The notes beneath the pieces are model-generated. The model ran no database searches. It had not been told where the DNA came from and saw nothing but the letters and a program-made list of their open reading frames with translations. Positions 56,466 through 64,000 of a DNA stretch of 64,000 bases are shown here, one piece after another. Each line of letters opens with the position of its first letter. The first letter of the stretch is position 1. Made by a program: the position numbers and the translations under genes. The DNA is taken from positions 3,286,001 to 3,350,000 of the forward strand of contig JACKHM010000001.1 in assembly GCA_020638995.1 (NCBI GenBank), given 5' to 3'. Source of the stretch: Planctomycetaceae bacterium (lineage in GTDB: Bacteria > Planctomycetota > Planctomycetia > Pirellulales > Pirellulaceae).

Positions 56466-59400
56466 TCAGTCTTGCGTTTGCGGGGCCGGCGGTTCTGCTT
56501 CGTCCTTCGCTGCGGTTTCCGGCTTGTCTTCGCCGCCTGACGATTCGGGCTTGCTCGGGACCTCGTCGACATCAAGGACCTTAACACGGATTGACTTCAA
56601 TGCACTCCCACCGTCGCCGTCTTCCACTTTGACCTCAACTTCGTAAATGTTGTCTTGGTTGGAATCGGTTGGATTCTCGAAATCGGGCGCTGTTTTGAAT
56701 GACAAATCGCCTGTGCGAGAATCAATGTTGAATATGTCCCGATCACTACCGCCGCTAATCGAAATGGTGATCTCTCGGGTCGACATGTCCTCGTCGCTGA
56801 CATTGACCGTAAGCACTTCGATTTGATTTTCTTGGACTTTCGGCGAGTAGGTAATCGTTGGATGTTCGTTGGCGTTGATCACCGTAACTTGAAACAGTCG
56901 AGAAGTGCGACCACCCTGATTGTCTTCGGCTTCGAGTTCGACTTCGTAGACGTTGTCTCGATTTGCGTCGCACGGATTTTCAAAGTCCGGTGACTTCAGA
57001 AAGATTGTGTCGCCCGTTCCGCTGTCCACGGCGAAACGCTCTCGGTCGTCTCCCCCCACGATCTTATACGTAAATCGCTGCGCGGGAATGTCTTGGTCGG
57101 TACACAAAATCGTAAATGCAAATACTTGGTTTTCGATTGCTTCGACAGTGTCGCTTGATGTGATCACCGGCGGCTCGTTGACATCGGCGACGGTGATCCG
57201 AAGCATCTCCATCGCAATTCCACCGGCGCCATCGTCGACCCTCACCCGGACTGCATAGATATTATCCTTATCAGCATCTCCAGCGTGCTCGAAGTCTGGC
57301 ACTTGTACGAAAGTCAGTTCGCCGGTCGTCGCGTTGACAGAGAATCGTTTCCGATCAGCGCCGCCCCGGAGCGAATACGTGAGCTTCTGCGGTATTTGAT
57401 CTTCGTCTCTCGCCACGATCAACGCCGCAATCGATTCCCCTTCCGGCACTTCTATCTGTCCCTTCGTCACGATCACCGGAGGATCGTTAGCATCGACTAC
57501 GGACACCTGCACGAATTGTGTCACAGCCCCACCATCAGCGTCCTCGACTCTAACCTCGACTTCATAGTTGTTGTCTTTGTTTGCATCCGCGGGGTTCTCG
57601 AAGTCGGGTGCCCGCTTGAATTTCAGTTCGCCGGATTTTGCGTCGATGGCGAACCTCTGGCAATCTCCGCCGCCGCAAAGCGAGAATGCAAGCCGCTGCA
57701 ATGGCAAATCTTCATCGGTTGCGGAAATCGCAACCGACGACGTTCCGTTCTCGGCGAGCTTCATCGTTTTGTTTGAAGTGATGATGGGCGCATCGTTGGT
57801 GTCGGTCACGCTGACACAGAGCAACTGTGAGCTAATGCCTCCGGCACTATCCCTGACGCCTACCTCAACTTCGTAGCGGTTATCTCGATCGGCATCCAAA
57901 GGCTTCTCGAAGTTGGGTAGTGCGTTGAAAGTCAGTAGGCCTTTCAATTCGTCGATGGAAAACAGTTCGTGGTCTGTACCGCCTACTAGAGAGTAGGTGA
58001 TCGATTGCGGCGGTTTGTCTTCGTCGCGGTGTGAGATCGTCAGTACAGCAAGCTCATTCTCTTTCGTGATAGGCGAGTTTGTCGAAGTAATGACTGGCGC
58101 ATCATTAACGTCAGTAACCGTGACACTGACGAGTTGCCTTACGGAAGCCGCTGCGTCATCAGTCGCGCAAACCTCGACTTCGTATATGTTGTCTAGATCC
58201 AAGTCAGCGGGATCTTCGAAGTCTGGCATCGACTTAAATGAGAGTTCCCCCGTCTTGGAATTAATTGTGAAACGATCAAGGTCCGATCCGCCGGTCAGGG
58301 AGCAGGATAACGACTGCCGGGACTCATCTTCGTCTTCATATTTCAGCTTAAATACTGTCAGCTGATTCTCGGCAGCCCGCTGAGAGTTCGACGACAAAAT
58401 AACCGGCGGATCGTTGGCATCCGTTACCACAATTTGGACTAGTTGAGATGTCGCGGCTCCCTCATCGTCGCTGACGGTGACTTCGAGTTCGTACACGTTG
58501 TCTTCATCAGCATCGAGCGGCTTCTCATAGTTGGGGTTCTGTATGAACTTCAATACGCCGGACTCTGGATCGATCGAAAAGCGTTCTAGGTCTGCCCCAC
58601 CGCTGAGCGAACAAGTCACGCCTTGCGCCGGGCGATCCTGATCTTCAAACGCGACCGCAATCGCTGCCGTCTGGTTCTCCATCGTTTGTAGACGCGGTCC
58701 TGAAAGGATTGTCGGAGCATCATTCGTATCGGTGACGACAATTCGCATCTTGTGTGCGGCCCGCCCGCCTGCACCATCGTTCACACTTACCTCGACTTCA
58801 TATTGATTGTCTTGGTTGTTGTCCGTGGGTTGCTCAAAGTCAGGAGCGGCGGTGAAGGTTAATTCGCCGGTATTTTCGTCGATGGCGAATGCCGCCTGGT
58901 CGGCGCCCCCAGTGACGGCAAACGTAAGCTGTTGTGATGCGACGAAAGACAGACCTTCCTCCAGGTCCTGGTCGCTGGCTGTGACTTGTAAGACTTGTGA
59001 TTGATTTTCGCTAACGGTTGATGACTTTGCGCTTGTAATTCTGGGATTGCTGTTGGGCGGATCGATGATCACCCAGTTTCGACGTAGGTTGTCCGGAACC
59101 GAACTTCTCCAAATCGCTAAGACTTCTTCCACATCGACATGGGGATTGCCTCGCTCGTTTCCTTCCTTTCCGCTCGGCTTGGGGCGCAATGGCACCCACA
59201 GCATGTCGATTCGGGAGCTGTCCCGATAGTACAAACCGCCAACGATCTCTCCTGCGTCGTTGAGACTCAATCGATAGTGAAAGTACTTCGTTGCAGGTAT
59301 TCGAGGGCTCGCATCAAATTCCCCACGGCTGCTCATCGCATAGGTGATATTCATTGCAACATCGACAAAGTTCGGGTCGTATTGCGCGGTGCGTGTGGAA

Positions 59401-60086
59401 TAAGCGTGAATCGGATAATTCCACTTCTCTTTGCCCGGATCCGAATCCATTCCGATGGGATGTGAACCCGCACCCAACCAATTCGTGAGGATGGCGTGCA
59501 GTACCCCGGGGTTAATCTCTTCTCCGTCGCCGGCCAGCATCTGGGGATCGTTGTATAAATAGATTTCGGCGAGCAAGCCCTTTATGTCAGCTGGTGTAAA
59601 GACGATGCCGTTTCGGGTCACACTTTTCTGTGGCTCCGCGTGACGTATCGCGGCCGAGGTCCACCCATTGCAGTGTCCATACCACGCCGGAGTTGCGTTC
59701 GTGACGATGTTATATGTTCGTATTTGGCCGCCGAACAAACCAAATCGTTCTGTCACTTGTCGAGTTACTTGTTCAGTGAGTGATGTGTCTCGTCTTTCAT
59801 GATCGGTTGCTAGTAAGCGACCTTGATGGAAGGCCAGATCGTATTTGCGAAGCGCGGAGATGGTCCCGCCCGACGTGTCAGGATAGATGTACCCGGAGTA
59901 AGGAATACGTTTTTCAGCAACCTTGCCATCGGTTGGCAGCGCATCGAATTTCCAGACGATGTCCTTACCCCACCACTGCTGGAAAACTTTGTTTTGGAAG
60001 TCGCGATCCTCTTGATCGATCTCGCCGGCAACTTGTGACATGCTGAATGCGAGCGCCAGCAGAGCTGCGCCGATAGACGTCCCCAT
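56466..60086 (-). CDS. Transglutaminase-elicitor-like domain with eight cadherin-type repeats
   Basis: 1206 residues with signal peptide (GAALLALAFSMSQVAG). Residues about 25-330 resemble the TGase_elicitor family (PF16683): WYGHCNGWTSAAIRHAEPQKSV, FTPADIKGLLAEIYLYND, WNYPIHAY and a Cys in the WYGHCNGW motif as candidate nucleophile. From about 347 to 1172 there are eight cadherin-like repeats of about 103 residues. Each has an N-terminal ENQ-type strand, a GG.D...F.ID..TGEL.F core, PDFE.P.D.. DN.YEVEV, and VTD.NDAP linkers with Ca-binding Asp residues. A Pro/Glu/Lys tail ends it. It is probably a calcium-dependent surface adhesin with an enzymatic head. Confidence 0.88.
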   Translation of the reverse strand: MGTSIGAALLALAFSMSQVAGEIDQEDRDFQNKVFQQWWGKDIVWKFDALPTDGKVAEKRIPYSGYIYPDTSGGTISALRKYDLAFHQGRLLATDHERRDTSLTEQVTRQVTERFGLFGGQIRTYNIVTNATPAWYGHCNGWTSAAIRHAEPQKSVTRNGIVFTPADIKGLLAEIYLYNDPQMLAGDGEEINPGVLHAILTNWLGAGSHPIGMDSDPGKEKWNYPIHAYSTRTAQYDPNFVDVAMNITYAMSSRGEFDASPRIPATKYFHYRLSLNDAGEIVGGLYYRDSSRIDMLWVPLRPKPSGKEGNERGNPHVDVEEVLAIWRSSVPDNLRRNWVIIDPPNSNPRITSAKSSTVSENQSQVLQVTASDQDLEEGLSFVASQQLTFAVTGGADQAAFAIDENTGELTFTAAPDFEQPTDNNQDNQYEVEVSVNDGAGGRAAHKMRIVVTDTNDAPTILSGPRLQTMENQTAAIAVAFEDQDRPAQGVTCSLSGGADLERFSIDPESGVLKFIQNPNYEKPLDADEDNVYELEVTVSDDEGAATSQLVQIVVTDANDPPVILSSNSQRAAENQLTVFKLKYEDEDESRQSLSCSLTGGSDLDRFTINSKTGELSFKSMPDFEDPADLDLDNIYEVEVCATDDAAASVRQLVSVTVTDVNDAPVITSTNSPITKENELAVLTISHRDEDKPPQSITYSLVGGTDHELFSIDELKGLLTFNALPNFEKPLDADRDNRYEVEVGVRDSAGGISSQLLCVSVTDTNDAPIITSNKTMKLAENGTSSVAISATDEDLPLQRLAFSLCGGGDCQRFAIDAKSGELKFKRAPDFENPADANKDNNYEVEVRVEDADGGAVTQFVQVSVVDANDPPVIVTKGQIEVPEGESIAALIVARDEDQIPQKLTYSLRGGADRKRFSVNATTGELTFVQVPDFEHAGDADKDNIYAVRVRVDDGAGGIAMEMLRITVADVNEPPVITSSDTVEAIENQVFAFTILCTDQDIPAQRFTYKIVGGDDRERFAVDSGTGDTIFLKSPDFENPCDANRDNVYEVELEAEDNQGGRTSRLFQVTVINANEHPTITYSPKVQENQIEVLTVNVSDEDMSTREITISISGGSDRDIFNIDSRTGDLSFKTAPDFENPTDSNQDNIYEVEVKVEDGDGGSALKSIRVKVLDVDEVPSKPESSGGEDKPETAAKDEAEPPAPQTQD

Positions 60087-60159
60087 ATCAAACCTCGCCC
60101 GTAGTGAAGCAACTCTAAAAGATCAACGGAAACAAACCAGCTCGGGACTACCGAACTTA

Positions 60160-60201
60160 CAAAAACAACCCGCGGAACAGATTAGTCTGGTCCGCGGGTT
60201 G
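60160..60201 (-). terminator. Terminator of the QKGG-repeat gene
   Basis: Minus-strand stem AACCCGCGGA/TCCGCGGGTT (60168-60177 region with 60191-60200, 13-14-base loop) followed by GTTTTTG. It lies 82 bp after the stop of the gene at 60282. Confidence 0.75.
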
Positions 60202-60281
60202 CGAAGATTCAACAGATGGCCGCGAATTCGCTCTCGACGCTTGTCGGTGAAGTAAGCTCAACGTGGCTCGTGCTGTGTGCC

Positions 60282-60680
60282 CTAGTACTTCTGTACCGGT
60301 CCACCCTTCTGGACGGCACCGCCCTTTTGAACAGCACCTCCGCCCTTCTGGACTGGACCTAAGCCACCCTTCTGTACAACATGACCCTTTTGTACGACAC
60401 CACCTTTCTGAACCGAAGCGCCACCTCCCTTTTGAACGGCAACGGCACCTTTCTGTGCAGCGTCATACTTTTGTGCCGGACTGTGCTTTTGTGCTGGTCC
60501 ACCGTGTTGGACAACACCGTCCTTTTGAGCCACGCCACCCTTCTGGACGATCGCACCACCCTTCTGGTAGGCTCCGCCTCCCTTTTGCAAGGCATCGCCC
60601 TTTTGTCCCGGACCGGCGCCGTAAGAAGTTGCTCCAATGAGCATGACCGCGCAGACGGTAGCAATTCCGAAGTGTTTCAT
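60282..60680 (-). CDS. Secreted QKGG-repeat low-complexity protein
   Basis: 132 residues with a signal peptide (MKHFGIATVCAVMLIGATSYGAG). The mature part is built of short repeats with a QK dipeptide every four to eight residues, seventeen times, mainly VQKGG, AQKG and GAVQKGG, plus one QH. It is basic and has no Cys. No family is recognised. A surface or extracellular matrix role, or DNA/polysaccharide binding, is possible. The reverse strand and other frames also lack stops because of the repeat. The signal peptide, terminator and strand-specific features support this frame. Confidence 0.75.
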   Translation of the reverse strand: MKHFGIATVCAVMLIGATSYGAGPGQKGDALQKGGGAYQKGGAIVQKGGVAQKDGVVQHGGPAQKHSPAQKYDAAQKGAVAVQKGGGASVQKGGVVQKGHVVQKGGLGPVQKGGGAVQKGGAVQKGGPVQKY

Positions 60681-61220
60681 CTAAGTGCTCCTTTGATACT
60701 GAAGATGCGAATTTAATGGTTACCCAGCTGCCGCAAATGACGGAGAGCCTGTTATATTCCCTGCGTTCCGCATTGTCAAATTTACAGTGTTTAACGCTAA
60801 GGTCGACCGGTCTTCAGGGGCTCTGAACCAAGGCGAATCTCTAAGGGTGTCTCTGCGACGTCGGTTCTTTCGTGAAAGTTAGTAGGCCCAATCGCAAGTT
60901 TTTTTCGCCTCAGACGCGCGAGACCGACGCTCAATCGTGGGTGATAAAATGCTGCAAAACGATTGCTAGCAGTATGTTAGTATCAGTGCTGCTGGACTTC
61001 CCAGAAGCAGCATTAGTCTGCTAATCTGCTGCGTGACCCGACGAGCGCGGCTGGCAACAGATTCACCAGCCGACGTTTCCCCCACCTTTTTAAACGAGTT
61101 CGCCATGTTTCTGCTGTTCACAACAGTCGTCATAGCCACGGGCCTTGTGACGATCGATCTGTTGACCGAAGTCCGCACGTAGAGGTGGCGAGTGTGTTGC
61201 GTTGAGTCGGTCAGTCGCCC

Positions 61221-61248
61221 TTGACAGTGATCTTATGTTCACTACAAT
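61221..61248 (+). promoter_or_regulatory. Sigma-70-like promoter upstream of csrA
   Basis: TTGACA (61221-61226), a 16-base spacer and TACAAT (61243-61248). This is close to the bacterial consensus and points at the csrA-like gene, giving a leader of about 240 bases if it is used. Position and boxes are seen; use is inferred. Confidence 0.55.
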
Positions 61249-61477
61249 CTCCCCAGTTCGTTAATGGGAGTGCATGGATGTCACGAGGCCGAAAATCAGT
61301 AGCAAATTTCTGTGGGTTTTGGGTGCCGCTCGTGACTCTTCACACCCCGCCTCCGAGTGCGTGACGTCTCTTTCCGGTGCTGTCTTCACAGCACCCGCTG
61401 TCATTCTCTGATGCACATCGCCTTTGCTGGGCTTCACGCTTTCATCGAATGCGTCTTGCCGCGACCAGCGTTTATCC

Positions 61478-61487
61478 AAGGATAGGA
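61478..61487 (+). promoter_or_regulatory. Two ANGGA-type motifs at the csrA ribosome-binding site
   Basis: AAGGA (61478-61482) and TAGGA (61483-61487) lie 10-19 bases before ATG 61497. CsrA binds ANGGA motifs overlapping ribosome-binding sites in other bacteria, so autoregulation is possible. Inference only. Confidence 0.4.
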
Positions 61488-61496
61488 AAATTCGTA

Positions 61497-61748
61497 ATGC
61501 TAACTTTTACTCGCAAGAACGGACAAAGTGTTGTTGTACAGGTTGCCGGTCACGCGCCACTAACAATTACGTTTATGGGGTCGCGCCCAGGTAAATGCCA
61601 GCTTGCCTTTGAAGGTCCTCAGGAGTACCGCATTCTGAGAGAAGAGCTGAAACTTCGAGAGTCAGTCCCAGCGGGACCGTCTTTCGAGTCGCAACCGCCG
61701 ATATGTGCCACTACATCGGCTCGAATCACGACCGGCTTCGGAAGTTAG
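61497..61748 (+). CDS. csrA: CsrA-like carbon storage regulator
   Basis: 83 residues. The first 55 align with CsrA: MLTFTRKNGQSVVVQ (compare MLILTRKVGE), a strand PLTITFMGS, then QLAFEGPQEYRILREELKL (compare APKDVAVHREEIY). The RNA-binding Arg6 and the Arg of the REE motif are kept. CsrA dimers bind GGA motifs in mRNA leaders and control translation. Differences are a longer region between strands 2 and 3 and a C-terminal tail (about 28 residues) rich in Ser, Thr and Pro. ATG 61497 is chosen as it begins the CsrA signature. Confidence 0.82.
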   Translation: MLTFTRKNGQSVVVQVAGHAPLTITFMGSRPGKCQLAFEGPQEYRILREELKLRESVPAGPSFESQPPICATTSARITTGFGS

Positions 61749-62088
61749 TTTTGACTCTGATGCTGAAGCCGCATTCCGCTTCAGGAGCTCTGGTTAATCG
61801 TCCTTTCGCATAAATGTAATGCAACGCACAGTATTTCGTTTGATTCGGTCGGGCACTAAAAAGCACAAGACCCCCAACTGGATCCGGATGAGAAACGGCG
61901 ACCGCAACGACAAATCGCATGTTTGCGTGCAATCAACTGACAATTGTGGTTATGATCTACTGGTGTTGCCCAACCGACGCTCTCCATGAGTTCTAGTCGA
62001 GTCACGATTGCAACCGCGCGTTGTCGCGATCACGTTGTTCAAGCCTTATGTACCTTTCAGATATATGCCTCCAAGAGGAGTTTGCTCA
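61749..62088. other. Intergenic region, no gene seen
   Basis: 340 bp between csrA and the second Gfo/Idh/MocA gene. A CTGAAGC/GCTTCAG 7-bp hairpin with an 8-base loop (about 61768-61790) lies just after csrA, but no T-run follows, so it is only a weak terminator candidate. Confidence 0.45.
62073..62080 (+). promoter_or_regulatory. Ribosome-binding site AAGAGGAG
   Basis: Purine-rich AAGAGGAG eight bases before ATG 62089; it supports that start over the upstream in-frame ATG at 62008. Confidence 0.65.
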
Positions 62089-63459
62089 ATGACGATATCT
62101 CGCAAAACAACTCGTCGTAGTTTTCTAAAGGGTGTCGCCGCTACGGGGACGGCTGCCATCCTGTGCCCATCGACACGCCAAGCCTGCGGCTACCAGTCGC
62201 CCAACGACCGACCGGTTTTTGCCACAATCGGGCTGCGGAACCAAGGTTGGGCGATTACTTCAAAGTCATTCAAGTTCGCTGATTTTGCGGCACTCGCTGA
62301 TGTCGACTCAAAAGTGCTCGGTGAGAATGTTGCGAAGACAGAGAAGTCACAGAGTAAGAAACCGGACTCGTACAAAGACTATCGGAAGATTCTCGATCGG
62401 CAAGACATTGATGCCGTTATGATCGCGACTCCCGATCACTGGCACACGAAGATTGCGGTCGAAGCAATGTATGCGGGTAAAGATGTTTATTGCGAGAAGC
62501 CCCTCACGTTAACGATCGCAGAAGGCAAGTTAATCGAGAAAGTCGTGAAAGAAACTGGTCGCGTCTTTCAAGTTGGCACGATGCAGCGAACGGAATCCGA
62601 GCAGCGCTTCCTTCAGGCCGTCGCACTTGTCAAAAATGGCCGGATTGGCACAGTCACGAAGGTGACCTGCGGAATTAATGGCATGGAGGCTTCGCCCGTG
62701 ATTCCAGTAGCCCCAGTCCCTGAAGGTCTCGACTGGGAGGTGTGGCTCGGACCAGCGCCGAAGGTTGATTACCGTGCGCTTCCCGAATTGCGCCAGGGTT
62801 ACGGTGGCGGTGTACCGCTCTTCAGTAATTGTCACTACTCATTCAGAAACTGGCACGAGTATTCTGGCGGCAAGCTGACTGACTGGGGTGCACATCACGT
62901 TGATATTGCCTGTTGGGCGTTAGGTGCAAGTGACACCGGCCCGTCTAAGGTGAAGCCGCTCGAATACTCGTTACCGGTGGAGTACAAGGAAGGGCATCCC
63001 GTTGTGCAAGATCAATACAACGCTGCGACCAGTTTCAAGATCCAAGTCGACATGCCCAACAATGTTGAGATGATCATCACCAGCGAAGGAGATAACGGAA
63101 TTCTCTTTGAAGGAACAGACGGTCGTTTCTTCGTGAACCGGGGCAAGATCGTCGGAAAACCGGTTGAAGATCTAAAGGATAATCCGCTGCCGGATGGAGC
63201 TATTGAAGACGTCTATGGTGGAAAGGTCAGCGAGAATCACACCGCTAACTTCATTGAAGGCATGAATGCCCGTAAGCAGCCAATCTCCGATGTTTGGACG
63301 CACAACCGAATGCTCGAAATTTGCCACCTTTCCAACATTGCCATGCGACTGGGGCGTGAACTCAAGTGGGATCCAGACAAGCGAGAAATCATCGGCGACG
63401 ATCAAGCAAACTCGTTCCTCTCTCGCGAAAACCGCAAAGGTTACGAGATCAACATGTAA
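62089..63459 (+). CDS. Secreted Gfo/Idh/MocA family oxidoreductase
   Basis: 456 residues with a Tat leader (TTRRSFLKGVAATGTAAIL). It has a shortened first loop (VFATIGLRNQGWA in place of a GxGxxG), the family signature AVMIATPDHWHTKIAVEAMYAGKDVYCEKPLTL with catalytic Lys in EKP, and FQVGTMQRTESEQRFLQAV. A C-terminal domain follows with YSGGKLTDWGAHHVDIACWALG. The canonical dinucleotide GxGxxG is changed to GLRNQG, so cofactor binding may differ from the copy at 4617. Substrate unknown. It stands alone. Confidence 0.93.
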   Translation: MTISRKTTRRSFLKGVAATGTAAILCPSTRQACGYQSPNDRPVFATIGLRNQGWAITSKSFKFADFAALADVDSKVLGENVAKTEKSQSKKPDSYKDYRKILDRQDIDAVMIATPDHWHTKIAVEAMYAGKDVYCEKPLTLTIAEGKLIEKVVKETGRVFQVGTMQRTESEQRFLQAVALVKNGRIGTVTKVTCGINGMEASPVIPVAPVPEGLDWEVWLGPAPKVDYRALPELRQGYGGGVPLFSNCHYSFRNWHEYSGGKLTDWGAHHVDIACWALGASDTGPSKVKPLEYSLPVEYKEGHPVVQDQYNAATSFKIQVDMPNNVEMIITSEGDNGILFEGTDGRFFVNRGKIVGKPVEDLKDNPLPDGAIEDVYGGKVSENHTANFIEGMNARKQPISDVWTHNRMLEICHLSNIAMRLGRELKWDPDKREIIGDDQANSFLSRENRKGYEINM

Positions 63460-63912
63460 CCTATCGAAGATCGTCAACATCAACTCGCCCCCCGACCAAC
63501 TCTCGTTGAGAACCGTTTCATCCTCGAACTCGTTCCGGACGACACATCAGCAAGTCGACTCGCCGTTGCCTTGCAAGCTCGTTGCGAATCGGACTGGGGC
63601 CTCGACTGATCGTAGAGCGACTTGTTCGAACAAGGGCTGACCGTTACCTACAATGGTGAAACGGTCTGCTGAGCGGGTTCTCACGTGGGCCACTGGCATT
63701 TAGGAGCGGGCCACGCTGATGGCGACTTTCAGAACTTGTCCGGTTTCTGGCGTTTGCTAGACTGTGCCATTGGCGTGGGATCATGCGACGCCATTCGCGT
63801 GATGCCGCTGAAGTTTGCCGCAGCAGATTTTGGTTACGGAGCCCGACCGTCTGGTGGGGATCAAGTATTCCGCAGTGGGTACGCCGACAATTTCGCCAAA
63901 TGCTTTGAATAA
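63460..63912 (+). pseudogene. Possible decayed coding remnant after the oxidoreductase gene
   Basis: The frame of the preceding oxidoreductase continues past its stop. It has protein-like text, such as TLVENRFILELVPDDTSASR, then LFEQGLTVTYNGETVC and GARPSGGDQVFRSGYADNFAK, interrupted by TGA, TAG and TGA codons and ended near 63912. I recognise no family and it may be chance. The 461-bp stretch holds nothing else before the tRNA. Confidence 0.25.
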
Positions 63913-63920
63913 TTAGAGAC

Positions 63921-64000
63921 GGATGGGTGGCCGAGTGGTCGAAGGCGGCAGTCTTGAAAACTGCTGTACTCGTAAGGGTACCCTGGGTTCGAATCCCAGC
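63921..64000 (+). tRNA. tRNA-Ser (anticodon TGA), 3' end cut by window edge
   Basis: Acceptor strand GGATGGG, D arm GGCCGAGTGGTCGAAGGC, anticodon stem GCAGT/ACTGC with loop CTTGAAA giving anticodon TGA, a long class II variable arm (TGTACTCGTAAGGGTAC), and T arm CTGGGTTCGAATCCCAG. The last base in the window begins the 3' acceptor strand. It reads UCA and other UCN serine codons. Confidence 0.95.

Larger units (their letters stand above)
60681..61496. other. Intergenic region with promoter, no large gene seen
   Basis: 816 bp. It holds the upstream region of the QKGG gene (minus), a consensus-like plus-strand promoter at 61221-61248, and about 240 bases of leader before csrA. A 25-codon plus-strand frame (61105-61182, hydrophobic) is noted but not supported. 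Confidence 0.5.

Noticed and set aside
60263..60716. Plus-strand and second minus-strand frames through the QKGG gene
   Set aside because: They arise from the repeat. Only the frame ending at 60282 has a signal peptide, and the terminator at 60160-60201 is on its strand.
61105..61182. 25-codon hydrophobic plus-strand frame (MFLLFTTVVIATGL start)
   Set aside because: It could be a one-helix microprotein, but there is no ribosome-binding site, promoter or homologue to support it.
61768..61790. Terminator after csrA
   Set aside because: A 7-bp hairpin is present but no T-run follows, so it is not called as a terminator.

Overview
The window is a gene-dense stretch of a planctomycete chromosome, most likely from the Pirellulales. 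Evidence: three PSD1-type cytochrome genes (DUF1549/DUF1553) each next to a DUF1501 gene, two sulfatases, two secreted Gfo/Idh/MocA oxidoreductases with Tat-like N-termini, a DUF1559 protein, an alginate-export-type porin, a cadherin-repeat giant, and frequent GTG starts with few Shine-Dalgarno sites. The genus is not identifiable from the sequence alone.

Layout. 1-4305 (minus): a PSD1 protein and a DUF1501 protein that runs off the left edge, with a small four-helix-bundle gene between them flanked by inverted heptamer arrays (a candidate mobile module). 4617-10879: secreted Gfo/Idh/MocA oxidoreductase, alginate-export porin, ppdK, with clear terminators. 11262-12977: CPBP protease and a zinc-ribbon/DUF1559 hybrid. 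13106-16496 (minus): an orphan cpaF ATPase coupled by stop/start overlaps to an unknown protein and a parvulin foldase. 16608-17630: cdsA. 17750-22123 (minus): a four-gene cluster of an acyl-CoA-dehydrogenase-fold flavoprotein lacking the usual catalytic Glu, a phosphatase fused to a cytochrome c'-like domain, a PhnD-like binding protein without signal peptide, and a TusA-like/diiron fusion. This is the best candidate for an undescribed system. 22155-26889 (minus): zinc-ribbon membrane protein, HD-GYP response regulator, hisS, YkgJ-type protein.

27090-30609: purU, two small secreted low-complexity proteins, mmsA. 30726-37104: second PSD1/DUF1501 pair and a gingipain-like C25 peptidase. 37176-40329: lipid and membrane genes (CDP-alcohol phosphatidyltransferase, TVP38/DedA-like, diacylglycerol-kinase-like) and a metallophosphoesterase. 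40349-48536: cysK, a beta-propeller dihaem cytochrome, two thioredoxin-like envelope proteins, and a third DUF1501/PSD1 pair, the PSD1 carrying a long coiled-coil insert. 48854-53092: STAS protein, small ORF with a 19-bp tandem repeat at its end, two sulfatases. 53122-56443: rsmD and two tandem secreted cyclophilins. 56466-60680 (minus): transglutaminase-elicitor-like protein with eight cadherin-type repeats and a QKGG-repeat secreted protein. 61497-63459: a csrA-like gene and a second secreted Gfo/Idh/MocA protein, then a decayed reading frame and a tRNA-Ser cut by the right edge.

Read together, most of the window serves the envelope and periplasm: haem proteins, thioredoxin-like proteins, sulfatases, foldases and secreted oxidoreductases, as in a heterotroph that degrades sulfated polysaccharides. 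Housekeeping genes (hisS, cdsA, rsmD, cysK, ppdK) are scattered singly. Starts were chosen by signal peptides, family length and stop/start overlaps.
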